This document shows, in pieces, positions 1-5,052 of a DNA stretch of 7,806 nt (positions within the stretch are counted from its first letter, which is position 1; each line of letters opens with the position of its first letter). A program made the position numbers and the translations under genes. The notes under the pieces were generated by a model, which saw only the letters and a program-made list of their open reading frames with translations, ran no database searches and had not been told where the DNA came from. This stretch comes from Flavobacteriales bacterium (GTDB taxonomy: Bacteria > Bacteroidota > Bacteroidia > Flavobacteriales > Flavobacteriaceae), in NCBI GenBank assembly GCA_011525065.1, contig WTIY01000056.1:1-7806 (forward strand). The letters run 5' to 3'.

Positions 1-1
1 C

Positions 2-40
2 TTTGCGGGTTTATTGAGAGAGTTAGGTGGCATATACTAA
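2..40 (+). CDS. Possible C-terminal end of an unidentified + strand gene (partial)
   Basis: One frame reads FAGLLRELGGIY and then a TAA stop at 38-40. The residue mix is protein-like, and a gene ending here would be convergent with the HU gene and would share the terminator at 88-120. Twelve residues are too few to name a family, and the frame starting at base 1 is also open for longer, so this could be chance. I list it only because the gene body would lie outside the window. Confidence 0.2.
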   Translation, partial: FAGLLRELGGIY

Positions 41-87
41 AGCTAAGCATAAATATCATATTCTGCAACTATTTGATTTTCAGGCAT

Positions 88-120
88 AAAAAAACCCCGC
101 CGAAGCGGGGTATATTTTTT
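88..120 (-). terminator. Strong intrinsic terminator of the HU gene, probably bidirectional
   Basis: The stem CCCCGC (95-100) pairs perfectly with GCGGGG (105-110). Read on the - strand, the loop is UUCG closed by a C-G pair, the exceptionally stable cUUCGg tetraloop, and it is followed at once by seven U (complement of 88-94). It sits about 25 nt past the HU stop codon, as expected for that transcript. On the + strand the same hairpin is followed by TATATTTTTT (111-120), so it may also stop transcription arriving from the left. Bases 41-87 show nothing else I can name. Confidence 0.9.
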
Positions 121-134
121 CTTAATCAAAGTCA

Positions 135-407
135 TTAATTCACGCTGTCAGATAGCTCAGAACCTGCTTTGAATTTTACTACATTTTTAGCAGCGATTTG
201 GATGGTTTTTCCAGTTTGAGGGTTTCTTCCTTCTCTTGCAGCACGCTTAGATACTGACCAAGAACCGAATCCTACAAGGGAAACACGCTTTCCGCCTTTT
301 AGTGATCCTCCAACGTTTCCTAAGAAAGATTCCAAGGCTTTTTTAGCAGCTGCTTTGGTGATGCCTGCATCTGCAGCCATTGCATCGATTAAATCAGATT
401 TGTTCAT
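135..407 (-). CDS. HU-family DNA-binding protein
   Basis: This 90-residue protein has the usual length of an HU subunit. HU is a dimeric nucleoid protein that bends DNA with little sequence specificity and assists replication, recombination and repair. The N-terminal helical dimerisation half (about 1-40) starts MNKSDLI. It is followed by the HU signature GFGSWSVSKRAAREGRNPQTG (about 46-66), which includes the R-N-P tip of the DNA-binding arm, with Pro63 as the intercalating proline. The closing strand is VVKFKAGSEL. The ATG at 407 fits the family N-terminus exactly. It has its own upstream promoter (459-488) and a strong terminator (88-120), so it is probably an abundant single-gene transcript even though it follows fmt on the same strand. 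A lysine-, alanine- and glycine-rich composition is normal here. IHF subunits belong to the same family but are usually longer and differ around the arm, so HU is preferred. Confidence 0.97.
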   Translation of the reverse strand: MNKSDLIDAMAADAGITKAAAKKALESFLGNVGGSLKGGKRVSLVGFGSWSVSKRAAREGRNPQTGKTIQIAAKNVVKFKAGSELSDSVN

Positions 408-458
408 ACGATAAAATTTAAATTAAAATTTTGGTTAAACTTGCATATAATTGCTCTA

Positions 459-488
459 CAAATTTAACGGGATAATCCAGCCACGCAA
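459..488 (-). promoter_or_regulatory. Bacteroidota-type promoter of the HU gene (TTG-N19-TAAATTTG)
   Basis: Read on the - strand, a TTG (486-488) is followed by a 19-bp spacer and TAAATTTG (459-466). This is an exact match to the -33 TTG / -7 TAnnTTTG pattern of the Bacteroidota primary sigma factor, with a typical spacer. Transcription would start near 452-454, giving a leader of about 45 nt. The leader is almost pure A/T just before the ATG and has no Shine-Dalgarno sequence. A weak AT-only inverted repeat (AAAATTT / AAATTTT, near 413-432) lies in the leader. Confidence 0.7.
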
Positions 489-501
489 GGAAACACGCAG
501 T

Positions 502-514
502 AAAACGCCGTTTT
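502..514. repeat. 13-bp inverted repeat upstream of the HU promoter
   Basis: AAAACG-C-CGTTTT reads as a near-perfect palindrome with one central base, centred about 20 bp upstream of the HU -33 TTG. It could be an operator, an upstream activating element, or a small hairpin at the end of the fmt transcript. It lacks a proper U-run for termination of fmt, which reads on the - strand. The structure is seen; the function is a guess. Confidence 0.35.
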
Positions 515-544
515 TGTTAATAAATCAAGCGCATTGTTGATAAA
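514..544. repeat. Two 11-bp direct repeats, 20 bp apart, in the fmt-HU spacer
   Basis: TTGTTAATAAA (514-524) and TTGTTGATAAA (534-544) differ at one base and start 20 bp apart, about two helical turns. They lie about 30-60 bp upstream of the HU -33 element. Equal helical facing would suit two protomers of a regulator, or HU itself in autoregulation. A degenerate IHF-like core (AATCAAGCGCATTG) spans the gap but does not match the IHF consensus. With the promoter and the inverted repeat, this is all I see in the 185-bp spacer between fmt and the HU gene. Confidence 0.4.
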
Positions 545-592
545 CTTGGAAATTTCGACTGGATATTTCGTGAATTCAGCAATAGCAAGGGG

Positions 593-1537
593 TTACACGA
601 ATTTATCCCATGAACCAAAGTTAAACCCATTTAAAAGGTCTTGAACCCGCATTTTTTTCTTTCCTGGAAATTGCAATTCAGTTATTGCCAGCAGCGTATC
701 TGAAGTATGGACCCAAAGGTTCTTTTTGTCCCAAACTAAGCTGCCGGGCTCCGAACTTTTATTTGTGGTCACGGCAGTGGCATAGATTTTTACTTTTTGC
801 TCGCCTTTTGAGGAGGGCCACAAGGTCCAAGCTCCTGGATAGGCATTGAGTCCTCGAACCAATCTTTCGATTTCGGCAGCGGGTTGCCTCCAGTTTATTC
901 GGGTGTTATGGGCATCAAGTTTAGGGGCAACCTTGAGGGTTTCTGACTGAATTTGGGCCTTTGGTACTGCGGTTTGCTGCGCGATGTCATCCAGGGTTTT
1001 TCCGACCAATTCCTTGCCCAAGGCCTGAAGTTTGTCGTGCAATCCTGAGGCTGTTTCTTTTGGGTCAATATTGCAGGCCATTTGGTCAATGATGGCTCCC
1101 GTATCTATATTTTGATCGATAAAAAAAGTGGTAACACCAGTTTGTGTTTCACCATTGATGATGGCCCAATTGATGGGGGCCGCACCACGATATTGGGGCA
1201 AAAGACTGGCATGGAGATTAAACGTGCCAAACTTTGGAAGGCGCCAAAGCACCTCGGGCAGCATTCTAAAGGCAACAACGACAAATAAATCTGGCTTTTG
1301 CGCGTGTAGCTCATCAATAAAGGCCTGATCTTTTAAGTTTTTTGGCTGCCAAATGCATAAATTATGATTTTGGGCTACAATTTTTACAGCACTCTGATTG
1401 AGTTTTCGACCGCGACCGGAGGGTTTATCGGGTGCGGTAATGACGCCCATAACGCGATGAGATCCTGAAATTATTGTTTCTAGAACACCAGCGGCGAATT
1501 CGGGTGTTCCCATAAAGATGATGTTCAAGGGTTTCAT
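593..1537 (-). CDS. fmt: Methionyl-tRNA formyltransferase
   Basis: The enzyme transfers a formyl group from 10-formyl-tetrahydrofolate to Met-tRNA(fMet), making the initiator used in bacterial translation; it is cytoplasmic. At 314 residues it has the usual length. The N-terminal Rossmann-like catalytic domain (about 4-190) opens IIFMGTPEFA and contains the flexible tRNA-binding loop TAPDKPSGRGRKL (34-46). The active-site segment is NLHASLLPQYRGAAPI (107-122), with the conserved Asn107 and His109, and Asp145 lies in the IDTGAII strand. The C-terminal beta-barrel domain (about 205-305) carries APKLDAHNTRINW, VRGLNAYPGAW and the late LQFPGKKKM motif. All catalytic residues are present. The ATG overlaps the recQ stop as ATGA (1534-1537), which suggests translational coupling. 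The common def-fmt pairing is absent here; the gene instead closes an ATPase-recQ-fmt unit. I see no strong terminator after it, so some read-through into the HU gene is possible. Confidence 0.97.
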   Translation of the reverse strand: MKPLNIIFMGTPEFAAGVLETIISGSHRVMGVITAPDKPSGRGRKLNQSAVKIVAQNHNLCIWQPKNLKDQAFIDELHAQKPDLFVVVAFRMLPEVLWRLPKFGTFNLHASLLPQYRGAAPINWAIINGETQTGVTTFFIDQNIDTGAIIDQMACNIDPKETASGLHDKLQALGKELVGKTLDDIAQQTAVPKAQIQSETLKVAPKLDAHNTRINWRQPAAEIERLVRGLNAYPGAWTLWPSSKGEQKVKIYATAVTTNKSSEPGSLVWDKKNLWVHTSDTLLAITELQFPGKKKMRVQDLLNGFNFGSWDKFV

Positions 1538-3435
1538 GGCCTGATGAAATATCGATTGACGGCATCGATGCCGATTTGATTGCTGTCGTGCAAATGAGTC
1601 AATACAGCGTCTACATCTGCAGGATCAAAGGTAATGTTTTCCCTGAGCTCTGTGATGGTTAAACTTTGTTCCTGAAGCAATGAAAGTACAAGGGAAGCTA
1701 TGGCATCTGCTCCGGTGCGATTAATGCTTTGTTTTTTGCTCAGGCAAATGCTGCACATTCCGCATTGCGTTGTCAGCGGTTGACCAAAATGTTCGCTGAG
1801 CTGTTTTTTGATGCATTGAGTCTTGTTTTGCACCAATTGTCTTACTTCTTTTAATTGATCCGTCATACGTCTAGCGTACCTTTCGACTACAGCTGAATGC
1901 GGACTTAAGGTGCGCTTATCTTCTCTTGGCACCAAAAAAGTCATTTGTAAATCAGTCTGAAATTGTTCCATTTCAATCAATGAACCTTTAACCATCCAAA
2001 GTAATGCTTCTTTGATTTTTGTCACCTCTAGACCAGTTTTTTTAGCCAAATGATTTAAATCTATCCCGATTTTAGTTTGAAAAATTCCACCGTAAAGACG
2101 TAAAATATGACGTCCGATCAGCCCGGCTCCTTGATTGGTCTCAAAGGCCTGATAGACATCATGACTCTCAGCCACGAACTGCACTTTGGTCTTGATGCCA
2201 AATTGGCGCTTTAAAGCGATGACTCCCAAACGATCTAGGACATTTAGTGCAGCCATGGCGTGTGTGTGATTCAAATGATACGTATTGCACAAATCTCTGA
2301 GTTCTAATCCGAAAGTCTGTCCTTGTCCTTCTGCGTAGGCAATCTGGAAGTAATTACACAGGTGACGATAAAATTTTGTGAGTTGAGACTGATTGATGCG
2401 CTGTCCATTTTTACGTCGTTGGAATTCATCGATATCCTCCTGATGATAAATGAGCCATGCTTGAGCTCTGTTCCCATCTCTGGCAGCCCTTCCTATTTCT
2501 TGCACATAACTTTCGATGGAATCGGGGACGTGGGTATGGATAACAAAGCGAACACTGGGGTGATTGATTCCCATTCCAAAGGCACTAGTAGCCACCATAA
2601 TTTGGTGCGGCTTTTTGAGCCATTCATCCAGTGCCTTTTGCTTTTGCTTTTGATCCATTCCTCCGTGAAAAAAAGCACAATCTAAGCCTGATGAGGCCAG
2701 TGATTTGGCCAATTGCTCACTCCGTTTTCTCGAGGCAACATAAACAATACCCGTGCCCTTTTGGGCGCGTGCTATGGCCCGAATTCTGTCAGTTTTATCC
2801 TCTCTCTGTTCAATGTGTATTTCAATGTTATGTTTAATCACTGGACGGCGAATCATCTCTGGTGAGCTCAGACCAAGTGCTCGGATTATTTCGGTGATTA
2901 TTTCCTCGGTTGCGGTTGCGGTCAAGGCCAAAATAGGGACCGCAGGATGCAGCTCGCGCAATGATGAGAGTTGTTGATAGGCAGGTCGAAAATCAAAGCC
3001 CCATTGAGCGATACAATGGGCTTCGTCTATGGCCCATAGATTTACATTCGCTTTACGGAGAAAATCGACAACCAGGTCATGTTTCAGACGCTCGGGTGCT
3101 AAATACAGAAATTTATAGTCTCCGTGACGAAATAAATCAAAGATGCGAATCATGTCATCCACGCTTTGCGGTCCTGTAAGGGCAACGGCTTTGATGTTTC
3201 TGGACTTGAGATCGTTTACTTGATCCTCCATAAGGGCGACCAAGGGTGAAATCACCACACAAAAACCGTCGTTCATCAAGCCGGGGATTTGATAGGTGAT
3301 TGATTTTCCGCTCCCTGTAGGCAAAATTGCCAGACAATCCTTTCCACTGATCAACGTATTGATGATCTCATTTTGTGAGGAAGTCAACGCCGGGTAACCC
3401 CAATATCGCTCGAGTGTAGATTCGATGGTCTCCAT
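1534..3435 (-). CDS. recQ: RecQ-family ATP-dependent 3'-5' DNA helicase, Bacteroidota-type with mid-protein insertion
   Basis: This is a superfamily 2 helicase that unwinds DNA during recombination and replication-fork repair, 633 residues long. The helicase core has Walker A LPTGSGKS (38-45), motif Ia ISPLVALMEDQV (62-73), motif II DEAH (137-140), the RecQ aromatic-rich loop QWGFDFRP (144-151), motif III LTATAT (171-176), motif V ATSAFGMGIN (282-291) and motif VI QEIGRAARDG (312-321) with the arginine finger. Four cysteines (541, 558, 561, 564) have the spacing C-x16-C-x2-C-x2-C, the same as the E. coli RecQ zinc site. In E. coli that site begins about 49 residues after motif VI; here the distance is 220. 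The extra stretch holds winged-helix-like segments (about 377-408 and 458-489), and a third closes the protein (about 592-623). No HRDC domain follows the zinc site. The loop has Phe147 where E. coli has a functionally important His. The gene starts 2 nt after the ATPase stop and overlaps fmt by 4 nt. Confidence 0.93.
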   Translation of the reverse strand: METIESTLERYWGYPALTSSQNEIINTLISGKDCLAILPTGSGKSITYQIPGLMNDGFCVVISPLVALMEDQVNDLKSRNIKAVALTGPQSVDDMIRIFDLFRHGDYKFLYLAPERLKHDLVVDFLRKANVNLWAIDEAHCIAQWGFDFRPAYQQLSSLRELHPAVPILALTATATEEIITEIIRALGLSSPEMIRRPVIKHNIEIHIEQREDKTDRIRAIARAQKGTGIVYVASRKRSEQLAKSLASSGLDCAFFHGGMDQKQKQKALDEWLKKPHQIMVATSAFGMGINHPSVRFVIHTHVPDSIESYVQEIGRAARDGNRAQAWLIYHQEDIDEFQRRKNGQRINQSQLTKFYRHLCNYFQIAYAEGQGQTFGLELRDLCNTYHLNHTHAMAALNVLDRLGVIALKRQFGIKTKVQFVAESHDVYQAFETNQGAGLIGRHILRLYGGIFQTKIGIDLNHLAKKTGLEVTKIKEALLWMVKGSLIEMEQFQTDLQMTFLVPREDKRTLSPHSAVVERYARRMTDQLKEVRQLVQNKTQCIKKQLSEHFGQPLTTQCGMCSICLSKKQSINRTGADAIASLVLSLLQEQSLTITELRENITFDPADVDAVLTHLHDSNQIGIDAVNRYFIRP

Positions 3436-3437
3436 GG

Positions 3438-3974
3438 TTATTCTGGAAGGTGACTCAATATAAAATCTAAACGCGCCTCAATTGAACCCTCTGGCACCGA
3501 AATGGGGATGTAGCCCAATTTAGTGTAGCATTTGAGCAAAAAACCATGGATAATCTTTCCTTGTTCAAAAGATTCATAACGTTCATTGTCTTGAACATAG
3601 ATGTTATCCCATGGCGGCAGAATAAAAACCCGGTCATACCGATAACGATCCAAATCACTTAAAAACGAGCTTGGGGCAGGTTGGTCCAAATAATCCATGT
3701 AAGCAACCACGTCGGGTAAACCGCGATCGAAAAACACTTGTTTTTGGGTCGATTTTTCACTGGCGATAAATTGCGCCTTCCTGCCTTCAAAAAGGGCCCT
3801 ACTGAACGCCAAGGGTTCTTTTAAAAACAATTGATCGATGCCTCTTTTTTGGCCTTCGAGGGTAATCTGTCTGGATATTTCATGCTGACACTCGTGACCC
3901 AAGGCGTCTAAACGCTGAATCAAGCTTGTTTTTCCGGTGGAAGGCCCCCCTGTGAGCACTACTTTTATCCCCAT
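3438..3974 (-). CDS. NadR/Ttd14-like P-loop ATPase (AAA_28 family)
   Basis: This 178-residue protein is a complete single-domain P-loop NTPase. It has Walker A GGPSTGKTS (9-17) with Lys15, then E-x-x-R-Q-I (32-37), FFDRGLPD (81-88) in the Walker B region, and PPWDNIYVQDNERYES (120-135), a lid-like segment with conserved basic and acidic residues. It closes with KLGYIPISVP (152-161). This pattern matches the family that resembles the nucleoside-kinase half of NadR and animal Ttd14. The reaction catalysed by bacterial stand-alone members is not established; a small-molecule kinase or a nucleotide-dependent switch is possible. There is no adenylyltransferase domain, so it should not be called NadR. 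No signal peptide or membrane segment is visible. The ATG at 3974 is the only sensible start. The gene heads the ATPase-recQ-fmt unit, and a TAnnTTTG box lies 22-30 bp upstream. Assignment to the family is firm; its role is unknown. Confidence 0.88.
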   Translation of the reverse strand: MGIKVVLTGGPSTGKTSLIQRLDALGHECQHEISRQITLEGQKRGIDQLFLKEPLAFSRALFEGRKAQFIASEKSTQKQVFFDRGLPDVVAYMDYLDQPAPSSFLSDLDRYRYDRVFILPPWDNIYVQDNERYESFEQGKIIHGFLLKCYTKLGYIPISVPEGSIEARLDFILSHLPE

Positions 3975-3996
3975 GCATTGTGTTTAATGAATTAGA

Positions 3997-4004
3997 CAAA
4001 GTTA
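3997..4004 (-). promoter_or_regulatory. Candidate -7 box for the ATPase-recQ-fmt unit
   Basis: The - strand reads TAACTTTG, an exact TAnnTTTG match. Transcription would start near 3990, giving a leader of about 16 nt to the ATPase ATG. I see no good TTG 17-23 bp upstream, so the -33 half is missing or degenerate. Confidence 0.5.
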
Positions 4005-4025
4005 GTTATTCTTAAAGGCTTGCGC

Positions 4026-4033
4026 TATCTTTG
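4026..4033 (+). promoter_or_regulatory. Candidate -7 box for the DUF493-DUF4290-murA direction
   Basis: TATCTTTG is an exact TAnnTTTG match. The -33 position holds only TTA (4002-4004 with a 21-bp spacer, or 4006-4008 with 17) rather than TTG. The start of transcription would be near 4038-4041, leaving a leader of only about 12-15 nt before the TTG start codon at 4053. The position where its -33 contact would fall overlaps the opposing -7 box at 3997-4004. Confidence 0.5.
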
Positions 4034-4052
4034 TTAAAAATTTGCCATTCCC

Positions 4053-4343
4053 TTGAAGACCACAGAAAATTCTGAAGCATTTTACGAGCGTTTAACCCAA
4101 CAATTGGCGGAGGATCGTTCATGGCCTGGCCCTTACTTGTTTAAATTTATTGTTCCCTCCGGTGAGCAGAGAATTGAGCAGGTTCGAGAATTTTTTAAGG
4201 CTGGTGAGGCAGATATTCAAGTGCGTGAATCTTCAAATGGCAATTACAGCAGTATTTCCATTAAATTGGTGATGGACTCTCCAGAGGCCATTGTCCAAAA
4301 ATATAGGGAAGTTTCTTCGGTGGACGGGGTCATTTCTCTTTAA
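4053..4343 (+). CDS. DUF493 family protein (YbeD-like), TTG start
   Basis: This small protein of about 96 residues matches the DUF493/YbeD family, which has a ferredoxin-like fold resembling ACT regulatory domains. Its biochemical role is unknown. Visible family features are the N-terminal helix EAFYERLTQQLAE (8-20), the strand PYLFKFIVPSGEQ (27-39), the helix IEQVREFFKAG (41-51), then IQVRESSNGNYSSISIKLVMDSPEAIVQKY (55-84) and the closing VDGVISL (90-96). The length is normal, so the N-terminus must lie near 4053. No ATG is available: the frame has a stop at 4035-4037, and between it and the conserved helix the only plausible starts are TTG (4053) or the rarer ATT (4047). TTG is chosen. It is divergent from the ATPase gene and first in the + strand group, 67 bp before the DUF4290 gene. 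Confidence 0.88.
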   Translation: MKTTENSEAFYERLTQQLAEDRSWPGPYLFKFIVPSGEQRIEQVREFFKAGEADIQVRESSNGNYSSISIKLVMDSPEAIVQKYREVSSVDGVISL

Positions 4344-4392
4344 TTTCATTATTTTGCACCTTCGGTAGTACACTGAAATTCTTCATTTTTTT
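4342..4392 (+). terminator. Weak hairpin plus T-run between the DUF493 and DUF4290 genes
   Basis: AATTTCA (4342-4348, beginning in the stop codon) is the exact inverse complement of TGAAATT (4374-4380). Alternatively TTCGGT (4361-4366) can pair with ACTGAA (4372-4377), with one G-U pair. A run of seven T follows at 4386-4392. Both stems are short and AT-rich, so at most this is a leaky terminator or attenuator. A near-match -7 box, TTATTTTG (4349-4356), lies in the same spacer without a clear -33. The two ideas are not exclusive, and neither is strong. Confidence 0.25.
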
Positions 4393-4410
4393 GATTGATA
4401 TACAATCCTA

Positions 4411-5043
4411 ATGTTAGTAGATAATTTAGAATACAATACAGAGCGCGAGCATTTAATCATTCCTGAATACGGAAGACACATCCAGAAGATGGTAAATCAA
4501 GCAGTGGCCATGGAGGACCGCGAGGAGCGCAACAAATGTGCTAAAAGCATCATTGCGGTTATGGGAAATCTCAACCCCCATCTCAGAGATGTGCCCGATT
4601 TTCAACACAAGTTGTGGGATCAACTGTTCATGATTTCAGATTTCAAATTGGACGTTGACGCGCCTTATCCAAAGCCCTCTCCAGAGGAATTGTCCGAACG
4701 ACCTGAACCGTTGGCTTATCCACAAAATTTCCCGAAGTACCGCTTTTACGGCAACAACATTAAGCGAATGATTGACGTAGCAGTGAAATGGGAAGATGGC
4801 GATAAAAAAGATGCTTTAGTGATGACCATAGCCAATCACATGAAAAAGAGTTTTTTGAGTTGGAATAAGGATACTGTAGAGGATCAAGTCATCTTTAATC
4901 ATTTATTTGAGTTGTCAGATGGCGCCTTAAATCTCAAAGATAGCGATGAGGATTTAACAGAGGCTACAGATTTGATAAAACACAAAAAACAGCGCTACAA
5001 CAAGAAATCGCACAAGTCTGGTCGAGGACGAAAGCGCTATTAA
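4411..5043 (+). CDS. DUF4290 family protein of unknown function
   Basis: This 210-residue protein is recognised from the conserved opening EYNTEREHLIIPEYGR (7-22), the stretch VMGNLNPHLRDVPDFQHKLW (50-69) and LFMISDFKLDVDAPYP (72-87). The family is, as far as I know, confined to Bacteroidota and has no assigned function. No signal peptide or membrane helix is visible, so it is probably cytoplasmic. Residues 20-80 and 113-173 align without gaps at a constant offset of 93. They share Y-G-x2-I-x2-M, A-V-x2-E-D and L-F-x2-S-D-x2-L, so the protein appears to be an internal tandem duplication of a mostly helical unit. The last 22 residues are strongly basic (Lys/Arg/His-rich, ending GRGRKRY), which suggests binding to nucleic acid or another polyanion. 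The stop is 9 nt before the murA start, so the two are almost certainly cotranscribed. A link to cell-wall synthesis is inferred from position only. Confidence 0.9.
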   Translation: MLVDNLEYNTEREHLIIPEYGRHIQKMVNQAVAMEDREERNKCAKSIIAVMGNLNPHLRDVPDFQHKLWDQLFMISDFKLDVDAPYPKPSPEELSERPEPLAYPQNFPKYRFYGNNIKRMIDVAVKWEDGDKKDALVMTIANHMKKSFLSWNKDTVEDQVIFNHLFELSDGALNLKDSDEDLTEATDLIKHKKQRYNKKSHKSGRGRKRY

Positions 5044-5052
5044 TACAATCAT

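Noticed and set aside
567..601. TTCGTG / CACGAA inverted repeat at the end of fmt as its terminator
   Set aside because: It has a six-base stem around a 23-base loop with no U-run; this is expected by chance in sequence of this length.
1082..1328. Overlapping + strand reading frames inside fmt (about 66-68 codons)
   Set aside because: They lie wholly within fmt on the opposite strand, have no family resemblance, and fmt itself is certain.
2323..3179. Several + strand reading frames of 68-120 codons inside recQ
   Set aside because: The recQ frame carries all helicase motifs throughout. The opposite-strand frames read as low-quality, cysteine- and serine-rich chance translations without starts or motifs.
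3438..3974. Calling the small ATPase NadR or a nicotinamide riboside kinase
   Set aside because: It shares the P-loop family with the NadR kinase half, but it has no adenylyltransferase or DNA-binding domain and its substrate is not evident.
4053..4343. DUF493 gene as a broken or truncated pseudogene because it lacks ATG
   Set aside because: The family N-terminal helix, core and C-terminus are all present at normal length, so a TTG start is the simpler reading.
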